From an uncultured Collinsella sp. (GTDB lineage Bacteria; Actinomycetota; Coriobacteriia; Coriobacteriales; Coriobacteriaceae): a DNA stretch of 11,174 nucleotides. Both the position numbers and the translations under genes were made by a program. The stretch spans positions 1 through 11,174 of the forward strand of contig CABUHI010000039.1 in the NCBI GenBank assembly GCA_902491345.1, given 5' to 3'. Below the pieces are notes generated by a model that worked only from the letters and a program-made list of their open reading frames with translations, did no database searches and was not told the DNA's origin. Positions 1 to 6,472 of the stretch are shown here, in pieces (position 1 is the stretch's first letter; each line of letters begins with the position of its first letter).

Positions 1-1381
1 TGCGCTGCGGAGCCTTTTTGCCGTCCTTGCCCTCGACCTTTACGATCTGTGTCTGTTGCTCCTTGATCTTAGAGAGCGCCGTAGGCGTAGGGACAACTTT
101 GAGCAGCTGCCTGCCTAAAACGCGGGCAAGGGCAAACGCCGAGACCTCGCCGTGGACTGCCGACTTGGGCTGCTGGTCAGCAGTATCTGCTGCGGTAGAC
201 TCCGGCTTCTTCTGAGACTTGCGTTTAGAATCGCCTTGGGAATTGCGCTCGCGCTTCGGCATAGGCGCCTGCTTCTGCGGACGATCGGACTTGCTCTCCT
301 TCGCCGCCTGGCGCTTAGGCTGCCCCGAAGAAACCTCGACCTTCGCATCCTCGTCCTGCGGCGTGGTCTTCTCGGCTGCAGTCTCGGCATGGGAACTGCG
401 GCCCCCACGATGGCGACGGCGGCGAGGCTTGCTCGACGCGCCCTGCTCCGCCTGCTCATCAGTAGGCTGCTGGCCCTTGGCCTCGGCATCAACCTCAAGC
501 TGCGGCTCAACAGGCTTTTGCTCGCGAGCCGCCGGCTCAACGGCCTTCTCGTCCTGGGTGGTCGAAACCGACTCGCCCTTCTCCTGATGCTTTACGGGAT
601 ACGCGCGTCCCGCAAAACCGCGGCCGGGACGACACGAACCTGGAGCCTTCTTGGCAGACTCTTCAACATCGTCTGCAACCTCAGAAGACTCTTCAACCTC
701 ACGCACGGCATCCTGCTGTGCAGCCTTAAAGTGAGCACCGCGACGGCGCTTGGGCTCTTGGGCCTCCACGGGCTTTTGCTCCTTCGTGGGCTTCTGCGAC
801 TCGGCAGCAACCTCGATCTCAACAGCCTCAGCATCCGTCTCACCCTTTTGAGCAACGGCGCGACGGAAGCGCTCCTGCTGGGCGCGGCGCTGCGCATCGC
901 GCTTGCCACCCCCGCCAAAACCGCCGCGTCCTGCCTTGGCCGTAAAGGCACGCACGACGTTCTCATCGAGCAACTCATCGGTATCGACATGCTCACGCGG
1001 AGCAGTTTCTTCCACAGCAGGCACGTCAGCGGAATCCTCGACGACAAAATCCTCGACGGACTCGGCAGGCTGCTCCTGGGCATCACGGATCTCGGCATTG
1101 ATGGTATAGAACGCCGGGCGCCCGTTAATGCCGCTACCCTCGATCTTGGTCACGATATTTGCCGCGATAAGTTCATCGCGCATCGCCTTGGTGTCACATT
1201 CCTTATCGACGGAGCGGAAAATTTGCGCCAGCGCACTCGACTTAATCTTGAGCGCCTTGCGGCAGAGCAGGTCGTAGGCAACCAGCTTGGCACGCTCGGC
1301 AGAAAGCGACGTCTGGCTGCTCAGACGCTCAGCCAGGGCATCGACATTATTTTGGTTATCGGAATATACCGTCTTGGCCAC
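1..1381 (-). CDS. Unrecognised protein: compact N-terminal domain plus long charged low-complexity tail; 3' end beyond the window
   Basis: I do not recognise this gene. The minus-strand frame is open from 1381 to the left edge, giving 460 residues without a stop, so the C-terminus is missing. Residues about 10-97 look folded and resemble a winged-helix fold (helical stretch, then a G-I-N-G-R-P-A-F-Y-T-I strand near 84-94); this fold is an inference. From about 100 to 405 the chain is rich in Glu, Lys, Ala, Gln and Pro, with a Gly-rich patch (GRGGFGGGG, 151-159) and basic clusters (KRRRG, 211-215; PRRRRHRGGR, 319-328), suggesting disorder and nucleic-acid binding. Residues after about 410 look more ordered. 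I chose the GTG at 1381 because GAAAGGGG lies just upstream; an in-frame ATG at 1405 has no clear ribosome binding site. It lies behind the cstA terminator, so it is probably transcribed separately. A weak possible promoter is TTGCGT, 18 bases, TACCAT. Confidence 0.7.
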   Translation of the reverse strand, partial: MAKTVYSDNQNNVDALAERLSSQTSLSAERAKLVAYDLLCRKALKIKSSALAQIFRSVDKECDTKAMRDELIAANIVTKIEGSGINGRPAFYTINAEIRDAQEQPAESVEDFVVEDSADVPAVEETAPREHVDTDELLDENVVRAFTAKAGRGGFGGGGKRDAQRRAQQERFRRAVAQKGETDAEAVEIEVAAESQKPTKEQKPVEAQEPKRRRGAHFKAAQQDAVREVEESSEVADDVEESAKKAPGSCRPGRGFAGRAYPVKHQEKGESVSTTQDEKAVEPAAREQKPVEPQLEVDAEAKGQQPTDEQAEQGASSKPRRRRHRGGRSSHAETAAEKTTPQDEDAKVEVSSGQPKRQAAKESKSDRPQKQAPMPKRERNSQGDSKRKSQKKPESTAADTADQQPKSAVHGEVSAFALARVLGRQLLKVVPTPTALSKIKEQQTQIVKVEGKDGKKAPQR

Positions 1382-1486
1382 GGGGCCCCTTTCATATGTA
1401 CACATATACGTCTATATGGTACAACGCGCGCCCTTATCCACGCAAAACATCTGCGAGAACACTCGAGCGCCACCCGCTTTTGCATG

Positions 1487-1525
1487 AAAAAAGACCGAGC
1501 CCGCGAAGTCGCGGACCCGGTCTTT
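1487..1525 (-). terminator. Intrinsic terminator of cstA
   Basis: On the minus strand an outer 8-bp stem (AAAGACCG/CGGTCTTT) and an inner 5-bp stem (CCGCG/CGCGG, loop of 4) are separated by a 3x3 internal loop, and a run of six T follows. It begins about 40 bases after the cstA stop codon and points the same way, so it should end the cstA transcript before the next gene starts at 1381. Confidence 0.85.
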
Positions 1526-1564
1526 CCGAGTCATATAGATGTGACGTTCAACTCGTCAGGTCGA

Positions 1565-3454
1565 CTAAGCCTTGGCGGCCTCGGCGTCGACAGGAGCCTC
1601 GGCGGCAGCGGCGCGGCCGTACTCGGCCTTGCCCATCTCGGACCACTCGGGCTCCTCGTCGGGCATGGAGCCAGCCTCCTTGCCAAAGAACTCCTTGAGG
1701 CAGTTGACGGCGACGATGAGACCCAGGACCATCAGCAGGACGGCGAAGACGAGCTGCAGGCCCTTGGTGGCGGCGACGGAGACGGCGGCCGTGGTGGCAG
1801 TAGCCGGGATGGTACCGAAGAAACCGTAGGCCTGGACGGCGGTCATGCAGCCCATGGCGCTCTGGACCAGCGAGGTGAAGGTGCAGCAGAGCAGGAAGGC
1901 GACGGGCACGTAGAGCATCCAGCCCTTGCGGCCGGTGCACTTGCAGAACACGGCGAGGGTGATCATGGTCATGCCGCCGAGCAGCTGGTTGGAAGCACCA
2001 AAGAGCGGCCAGATGTTGGCATAGCCACCAAAAGCGAGGGCGAGACCGGGAAGCAGGGTAACGACCGTGGCGAACCAGGGGTTGCCGAGGACCTTCATGT
2101 AGCCGGCCTTGGACTCGATGGCCAGGGCATCGTTGGTCTGGGCAAAGAACTCGGAGAACGAGGTGCGGGCGATGCGGGCGACGGCGTCGAGCGAGGTCAG
2201 AGCCAGAGCGGAAACGTTCATGGTCATGAAGACAGTAGCGAGCGTGCCGTCAACACCGAAGGCCTGCATGCCGCGGGAGATGCCAGCGGCGAAGATCTGA
2301 AACGGGGTGGAAGCGACACCGGCGTTGAGGGCGCCGGTACCGGCGGTGTTCATGTCGGAGAACATGATGCCGGCGACGATGATGGCAAGGATGCCGACGA
2401 AGGACTCGACGATCATGGCGCCGTAACCGACCTTGACGGCGTCCTGCTCCTTCTCGACCTGCTTAGAAGAGGTGCCGGAAGAAACGAGGCTGTGGAAACC
2501 GGAGAGAGCACCGCAAGCGACGGAGACGAACAGGACCGGGAACATCATGCCGGAGGCAGTGGAGAAGCCGGTGAAGACCGGAGCGGTCATCGTAGCCTGA
2601 CCGTTGACGCCCAGGACGACGATGCCGAGGACAGCGCAGACGATCATGACGATCATCATGATGGAAGTGAGGTAGTCACGCGGGGTCTTGAGCATCTGGA
2701 TGGGCATAGCGCCAGCGAAGACCAGGTAGACCATGACGACGGCGAACCACTGGAACTTATCCAGGTAGACCGGGAACTGCATACCGACGGCGAACATGAG
2801 AACCATGAGGACAACGCCGGTGACGAACTCGGCAGCGCCGGTGAGGTTGAACTTCTTCTGGGCCCAACCAAAGGCGATAGCGACGAAGGTGAACAGGATG
2901 GAGATGGTACCAGCGCAGCCGGCGGCATAGGACTTGGTGAAGTCGATGGCACCGGTAGCAGCACCAGAAGCGTCAACGGCCGGGGTGAACATGAACGTCT
3001 TGCAGACCATGTCGGTGAAGGCGGCGATGACGATGATGCAGAACAGCCAGCAGAACAGCAGGAACAGGCGACGGCCGGTCTTGCCGATGTACTTCTCGAT
3101 GAGCTGAGCGAGCGACTTGCCGTTGTTCTTCATCGAAGCGTACAGAGCACCAAAGTCGTGGACTGCACCAAAGAAGATGCCGCCGACGAGGACCCAGAGC
3201 ACGACGGGCAGCCAGCCAAAGGCCATGGCGACGATCGTACCCGTAACAGGACCAGCACCGCAGATCGAGCTGAACTGGTGCGAGAACGCGGTGAAGGCGG
3301 AGACGGGCGAGAAGCTGTTGCCGTCCTTCATGCGCTTGGCCGGCGTGAGGGCCTCTTTGTCAACGCCCCACTTGTTGGCCAGCCAGCGGCCGTAGCCCAG
3401 ATAGCCGCAGGCGAGCACCGCCGCGGCCACAACCATGAGCAAAACTCCGTTCAT
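1565..3454 (-). CDS. cstA: CstA/BtsT-family carbon-starvation transporter (peptide or pyruvate uptake)
   Basis: A 629-residue polytopic inner-membrane protein of the CstA family, whose members import peptides (CstA) or pyruvate (BtsT) by cation symport. Family landmarks are visible: an N-terminal membrane helix, TPAKRMKDG (37-45), FSHQFSSICGAGPVTGT (57-73), FFGAVHDFG (94-102), the SSGTSSKQVEKEQDAVKVGYG block (325-345), DAVARIAR (423-430) and WPLFGASNQLLGG (482-494). Many hydrophobic segments lie between them. The charged tail after about 595 is probably cytoplasmic. The length is close to shorter Gram-positive members and below the roughly 700 residues of the E. coli proteins. The ATG at 3454 is preceded by AGAGGAGG with 7 bases of spacing. 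The gene is monocistronic, with its own promoter, a structured leader and a terminator. No small YbdD-type partner and no LytTR two-component pair lies beside it here. Substrate cannot be told from sequence. Confidence 0.93.
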   Translation of the reverse strand: MNGVLLMVVAAAVLACGYLGYGRWLANKWGVDKEALTPAKRMKDGNSFSPVSAFTAFSHQFSSICGAGPVTGTIVAMAFGWLPVVLWVLVGGIFFGAVHDFGALYASMKNNGKSLAQLIEKYIGKTGRRLFLLFCWLFCIIVIAAFTDMVCKTFMFTPAVDASGAATGAIDFTKSYAAGCAGTISILFTFVAIAFGWAQKKFNLTGAAEFVTGVVLMVLMFAVGMQFPVYLDKFQWFAVVMVYLVFAGAMPIQMLKTPRDYLTSIMMIVMIVCAVLGIVVLGVNGQATMTAPVFTGFSTASGMMFPVLFVSVACGALSGFHSLVSSGTSSKQVEKEQDAVKVGYGAMIVESFVGILAIIVAGIMFSDMNTAGTGALNAGVASTPFQIFAAGISRGMQAFGVDGTLATVFMTMNVSALALTSLDAVARIARTSFSEFFAQTNDALAIESKAGYMKVLGNPWFATVVTLLPGLALAFGGYANIWPLFGASNQLLGGMTMITLAVFCKCTGRKGWMLYVPVAFLLCCTFTSLVQSAMGCMTAVQAYGFFGTIPATATTAAVSVAATKGLQLVFAVLLMVLGLIVAVNCLKEFFGKEAGSMPDEEPEWSEMGKAEYGRAAAAEAPVDAEAAKA

Positions 3455-3489
3455 TACATTTCCTCCTCTAAAAAGAACTTCCTAGACAT

Positions 3490-3528
3490 AAAAAATGAGG
3501 GCCGTCGGTTGCGCTCGACGGCCCTCAT
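3490..3528 (-). terminator. Terminator-like hairpin in the cstA 5' leader (candidate attenuator)
   Basis: A perfect 13-bp GC-rich stem (3495-3507 with 3516-3528) with an 8-base loop is followed on the minus strand by six T, the form of a strong intrinsic terminator. It sits about 20 bases upstream of the cstA ribosome binding site and downstream of the only good promoter. Transcripts must therefore read through it to reach cstA. No minus-strand gene lies between the promoter and this hairpin, so ending another gene's transcript is an unlikely role. Confidence 0.75.
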
Positions 3529-3579
3529 CTTCATCAGCCGCCCGTTATCGTACGGGCTAGCTGTATGTGCTAACCCGCA

Positions 3580-3648
3580 TCAGATAATTACTACGCTGAT
3601 AATGTTTAGCTGATGCGTGAACATGTCTAAGAAATCCTCTTCAATCAT
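3580..3648 (-). CDS. Possible 22-residue leader peptide upstream of cstA
   Basis: An ATG-initiated frame of 22 codons lies inside the cstA leader. Its C-terminal eight residues read NIISVVII, and its stop codon lies within the 3' arm of the second leader helix. A cluster of Ile/Val codons inside a helix upstream of a terminator is the layout of classical amino-acid attenuators. Against it, there is no convincing ribosome binding site (only ACGGG about 11 bases upstream) and so short a frame can occur by chance. A GTG-started frame of 9 codons (3674-3645) overlaps its start as ATGA, which would allow translational coupling. Confidence 0.22.
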   Translation of the reverse strand: MIEEDFLDMFTHQLNIISVVII

Positions 3649-3695
3649 GATGCGAACGACCCGTGCGTGTTCACATCCCCCAGTGGTTGAAAAGG

Positions 3696-3724
3696 AGTAT
3701 GAAACTTTAGTTACCTAAAGTCAA
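3696..3724 (-). promoter_or_regulatory. Promoter of cstA
   Basis: On the minus strand TTGACT (3724-3719) and CATACT (3701-3696) are separated by exactly 17 bases, matching sigma-70 consensus at 5 of 6 and 4 of 6 positions. The surroundings are AT-rich in otherwise GC-rich DNA. Transcription would start near 3689 and run through the leader into cstA. Confidence 0.65.
3704..3721 (-). promoter_or_regulatory. Palindromic operator candidate inside the cstA promoter
   Basis: Seven-base inverted arms ACTTTAG and CTAAAGT flank a 4-base centre (GTAA) and fill the spacer between the -35 and -10 boxes, overlapping the end of the -35. A dimeric regulator bound here would block RNA polymerase. The half-site resembles TTAG...CTAA operators of DtxR-type metal regulators, but I cannot assign a regulator from sequence. 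Confidence 0.45.
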
Positions 3725-3821
3725 CGCAAATTTGTAATGAATTTTCAACTTTTTTGGATTTCTCAGTATAAAACGCCACTGACCTCGGACTTTACCCCAC
3801 GACAGTTTTTGCATGAGAGAT
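3725..3821. other. AT-rich spacer with no gene
   Basis: This stretch lies between the cstA promoter and the palindromic element. It is clearly more AT-rich than its surroundings. A TATAAA at 3767-3772 on the plus strand has only a poor -35 partner (TTCAAC). The short frames crossing it have no ribosome binding site. I see nothing else here. Confidence 0.5.
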
Positions 3822-3957
3822 GCCCCTCGGGAGCGGGCGGGCGTATGCAAGGTTTCCTGCTCTACAGTCCTGCTCGCACGGAGAGCACATTAAGTGCTCT
3901 CCGGCTCGTGCGGAACTCGCGATAAACCTTGTATACGCCCGCCCGCTCCCGAGGGGC
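3822..3957. repeat. 136-base palindromic element with 34-bp inverted arms and internal hairpin (copy 1)
   Basis: The arms at 3822-3855 and 3924-3957 are inverted copies matching at 33 of 34 positions; the only mismatch is at 3847 (G against A). Between them a 9-bp hairpin at 3880-3902 (GGAGAGCAC/GTGCTCTCC, loop ATTAA) is enclosed by a short outer stem (CGCAC 3875-3879 with GTGCG 3908-3912). No target-site duplication is visible at the ends and no protein is encoded, so this resembles a REP/MITE-type intergenic element. Short frames crossing it on both strands are by-products of the palindrome. Confidence 0.85.
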
Positions 3958-3969
3958 TCCCATCCCAAA

Positions 3970-4077
3970 TGCGGAGCAAAGCTCCGCACGCAAAGAAGGC
4001 CACTTAATGTGGCCTTCGTCTTGCGCAGGACTGTAGAGCAGGAAACCTTATATCCGGCCCCTCCGTCCGGGGACCGC
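3970..4077. repeat. Inverted, diverged second copy of the palindromic module (copy 2)
   Basis: Bases 4025-4049 are an exact 25-base inverted copy of 3849-3873. Next to it, as in copy 1, is a 9-bp hairpin (3995-4017, GAAGGCCAC/GTGGCCTTC). It has the same CAC...GTG core and AT-only loop but different outer base pairs. Bases about 4050-4077 look like a degraded version of the GC-rich arm of copy 1. A further 8-bp hairpin at 3970-3988 (TGCGGAGC/GCTCCGCA, loop AAA) has no counterpart in copy 1. Seen from the minus strand, copy 2 has the orientation that copy 1 has on the plus strand. Confidence 0.75.
3992..4017 (-). terminator. Possible terminator of the acpS-tsaD operon
   Basis: On the minus strand the 9-bp stem of copy 2 is followed by only three T and then GCG. 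It lies about 70 bases past the last stop codon of the operon and is the first stable hairpin met. The short T run makes it a weak candidate; the palindromic elements beyond it could help stop or stabilise the transcript. Confidence 0.4.
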
Positions 4078-4087
4078 GCCGTACCAG

Positions 4088-6472
4088 CTACAGCGTCATG
4101 TTTGGATCGGCGTCGACGTCGAACGGCGAGATTTCACCTCGGTCGAATTTACGGCGAGCGACCTCCGCAATCATGGCTGCGTTATCGGTACAGGCAGACA
4201 AGGGCGGCACCGTTACGCGAATCCCCTGACGCCCAAGCTTCTTGATCATCATCTCGCGCAGATGCGGGTTGGCCGAGACGCCGCCACCGATGCAGTATTC
4301 CTTGCATCCGGTAGCGTGCAATGCGTTTTTGGCCTTCTTGTACTGCACGTCAAAGACAGCTGCCTCAAACGAAGCTGCCAGATCGGGCAGGTGAATCGTG
4401 CGCCCGGCCTTGGTCTCCTGTTCAATGTAGAGCGTCACAGCGGTTTTAAGGCCCGAAAGCGAGAAGCGATAGTCTCCCCTGCTGTTAAGCGCGCGAGGAA
4501 AATCGATCGCGCGGGGATTGCCCGTCTCGGCCAGCTTGGAAATGATGGGGCCACCGGGATAGCCCAGACCCAATGCCTTGGCTACCTTGTCGAAGGCCTC
4601 GCCCACAGCGTCGTCGAGCGTCTCACCGAGCACCTCGTAGTCGCCCCACGCCTTCACGTGCACGAGCATGGTGTGCCCACCCGAGACAAGCGTGAAGATA
4701 AACGGCGGTTTGAGGTCGGGTTGCGCCAGCAGGTTGGCAAACAGGTGCCCCTCCAGATGGTTGACGCACACGAGCGGCTTGCCGGCAGCGTAGGCAAAGC
4801 CCTTGGCGAAGGCGACGCCAACCACGAGCGCGCCCACCAGGCCCGGACCCTGTGTCACGCCCACGGCGGCAAGCTCGCTGGGGGCAATGGCTCCATCCTC
4901 AAGACCAAGCGATGCTGCGGCATCCTCAAGCGCCGCATCCACGACACTCACAATCACCTCGACGTGTTTGCGCGAGGCGATCTCGGGCACCACGCCGCCA
5001 AAGCGGGCGTGAAAATCAATCTGCGTCGACACCTGGTTGGCCAGCATATTGCCATCCGCATCGATAATCGCCACGGCCGTCTCGTCGCAGGAGCTCTCGA
5101 TAGCGAGCACTAGGCGGCGGCGCTCAATTTCGGCACGCTCCCCCTCGGAGCGCCCGGGCGCAGGCAGCGGCCATACGCGCTGCTCTGCCGCCGTCGGCTC
5201 GGGCGAAGCATTGTCGACCGGAAGCACGAGGGGCAGCGGAGCCGTCATGACGATGGCATCCTTGCCGGCACCATAGTAGCCGCGGCGACGGCCAGCCTCG
5301 GTAAAGCCCAGAGCGTTATAAAGCGCGATCGCTCCCTCGTTGCCGTCCTCGACCTCGAGCGAAGCCGTGGTGCAGCCGAGCATCTGGGCATCATAGCTCA
5401 CGTGCGACAGCAGCTTGCGGGCAATGCCCTCACGGCGATGTGCCGGGTCGACGGCGACATCCAGAATCTGCACATCACCGTCCACGACCATACCGCCGGC
5501 AAGGCCCAGCAGCTTGCCGTCATCGTGTGCCACCCACCAACTACGCGGCGCAGCGACGTCCTCGCCCAGTTCGGACAGGAACATGCCCGGCGTCCACGCC
5601 TTGTGTCCGGCACCTTCAAAGCAGGCAGCCTCTAACGCGCTCGCGCCCTCGGCATCCGCCGCGCCCATGGGACGGAACTGCAGATGACGACCGGCGAGCT
5701 CATCGGCAACGCCCGTAATTTCGCTCTGCGCACTCTCGGCAAGACCAAGACGCTTGCGCTCGTTTTCCTCGGCATCCGAAAGGCGCGTGTAAATCGGCAG
5801 GACGCGAGCCGGATCGCCGTCACCCGCAGCGTGCGCGAGCAGCAAGCCCTCGCCCGAAGGCCACCACAGGTCGCGCTCCACGCAGCGGGCGATCTCGTCC
5901 TCACCCAGCAGCTTGCCATAGCGCACGAGACCGTCGCCGGTCAGCTGAACCTGGTCCCAGTCCGCTGCTTGGCGCCACTCATCGAGCGCCACGGCGGCCT
6001 TGACCACGTGTTCGCGCTCAAATTGACGCTCGGGGCCCTCATCGACCAGCATATACAGCGCCGGATATACCTCACCGCGCATAGCATCGGCCAAGATACC
6101 AAGCTTGCCGCGCACGCCAGCCTTCCACGCCGTCCAAGCGCAAGCGTCAAGCGTTGACACGCCCAGCAGCGGAACATTGGCACCACGTGCGAGGCCCTTG
6201 GCAGTGGAGATGCCGATGCGCACACCCGTAAACGACCCCGGGCCGCGGCCGACCACATAGCAACCAACATCGCTGCGATCCAGACTGGCTTGAGCCAGCA
6301 CACCATCAACGGTATTCACGAGCTCAACGTTGGCGTGACGGCGACACATGTGGTCGCCACTCACGAGCTTCGTCTCGCCCGCCTGTCTATCAATCCAACT
6401 TGCCGCGCAGGCAAGCATGTCGGTCGAGGTATCGAGCGCCACCACCAGCGCGTTGTCGTTATGCAAGCTCAT
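4088..6472 (-). CDS. tsaD: TsaB-RimI-TsaD fusion: tRNA t6A37 threonylcarbamoyltransferase with ribosomal-protein alanine acetyltransferase
   Basis: A 794-residue fusion of three cytoplasmic proteins. Residues about 8-235 are TsaB (YeaZ), the ASKHA-fold partner that binds TsaD, with GPGSFTGVR at 77-85. Residues about 264-410 are a RimI-type GNAT acetyltransferase, which in E. coli acetylates the N-terminal Ala of ribosomal protein S18; the acetyl-CoA loop is RREGIA (346-351), followed by LEVEDGNEGAIALY (372-385) and YYGAGKDAIVM (399-409). After a Pro/Glu-rich linker, residues about 454-794 are TsaD, which transfers threonylcarbamoyl to A37 of ANN-decoding tRNAs. It has ESSCDETA (459-466), the metal ligands of HxxxH (His572, His576), SGGHT (597-601) and Asp763 in CTDNAA. 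All catalytic motifs look intact. The ATG at 6472 has AAGG 9 bases upstream and overlaps tsaE by 14 bases; a TTG at 6490 is a weaker alternative. It is the last gene of the operon. Confidence 0.95.
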   Translation of the reverse strand: MSLHNDNALVVALDTSTDMLACAASWIDRQAGETKLVSGDHMCRRHANVELVNTVDGVLAQASLDRSDVGCYVVGRGPGSFTGVRIGISTAKGLARGANVPLLGVSTLDACAWTAWKAGVRGKLGILADAMRGEVYPALYMLVDEGPERQFEREHVVKAAVALDEWRQAADWDQVQLTGDGLVRYGKLLGEDEIARCVERDLWWPSGEGLLLAHAAGDGDPARVLPIYTRLSDAEENERKRLGLAESAQSEITGVADELAGRHLQFRPMGAADAEGASALEAACFEGAGHKAWTPGMFLSELGEDVAAPRSWWVAHDDGKLLGLAGGMVVDGDVQILDVAVDPAHRREGIARKLLSHVSYDAQMLGCTTASLEVEDGNEGAIALYNALGFTEAGRRRGYYGAGKDAIVMTAPLPLVLPVDNASPEPTAAEQRVWPLPAPGRSEGERAEIERRRLVLAIESSCDETAVAIIDADGNMLANQVSTQIDFHARFGGVVPEIASRKHVEVIVSVVDAALEDAAASLGLEDGAIAPSELAAVGVTQGPGLVGALVVGVAFAKGFAYAAGKPLVCVNHLEGHLFANLLAQPDLKPPFIFTLVSGGHTMLVHVKAWGDYEVLGETLDDAVGEAFDKVAKALGLGYPGGPIISKLAETGNPRAIDFPRALNSRGDYRFSLSGLKTAVTLYIEQETKAGRTIHLPDLAASFEAAVFDVQYKKAKNALHATGCKEYCIGGGVSANPHLREMMIKKLGRQGIRVTVPPLSACTDNAAMIAEVARRKFDRGEISPFDVDADPNMTL

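Larger units (their letters stand above)
3455..3689 (-). promoter_or_regulatory. Structured 5' leader of cstA
   Basis: About 235 bases from the predicted start site to cstA. Three possible helices follow each other with no gap: 3674-3668 with 3623-3617 (GTGAACA/TGTTCAC), 3616-3610 with 3583-3577 (GCATCAG/CTGATGC), and 3576-3569 with 3561-3554 (GGGTTAGC/GCTAGCCC, one G-U pair). The 3' arm of the third can instead pair onward through GCCCGT (3557-3552) and ACGGGC (3545-3540). CATCAGC (3615-3609) can also pair with GCTGATG (3538-3532) instead of forming the second helix. The leader ends in the terminator-like hairpin. I do not recognise a known riboswitch or T-box consensus. Pairings were found by eye, without energy calculation. 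Confidence 0.5.

Noticed and set aside
152..3613. Plus-strand open frame of 1153 codons covering 1.38 kb of one gene and all of cstA
   Set aside because: It runs antisense to cstA, whose family identity is certain, and to the left-edge gene, and crosses their terminator and start sites. Its protein is low-complexity (Leu/Arg-rich, then Asp/Glu/Gly/His-rich) as expected from the reverse of GC-rich codons, and it has no ribosome binding site or family motif.
3455..3689. T-box, SAM, TPP or glycine riboswitch in the cstA leader
   Set aside because: I looked for the T-box AGGGTGGNACCGCG element and the conserved cores of common riboswitches and found none.
3647..3718. Plus-strand frame of about 24 codons beginning at 3647
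   Set aside because: There is no ribosome binding site, and it runs antisense across the cstA leader and promoter, which explain the sequence better.
3822..3957. Insertion sequence or complete mobile element
   Set aside because: The inverted arms are clear, but there is no transposase frame and no visible target-site duplication. At most it is a non-autonomous element.
3822..4049. CRISPR array
   Set aside because: The repeats are inverted and palindromic, not regularly spaced direct repeats, and no cas gene is present.
3737..4245. Short frames on both strands crossing the palindromic region (62, 65 and 141 codons)
   Set aside because: They share similar peptide pieces on opposite strands (such as PLPRG) only because the DNA is an inverted repeat. 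They lack ribosome binding sites, and one runs into tsaD antisense.
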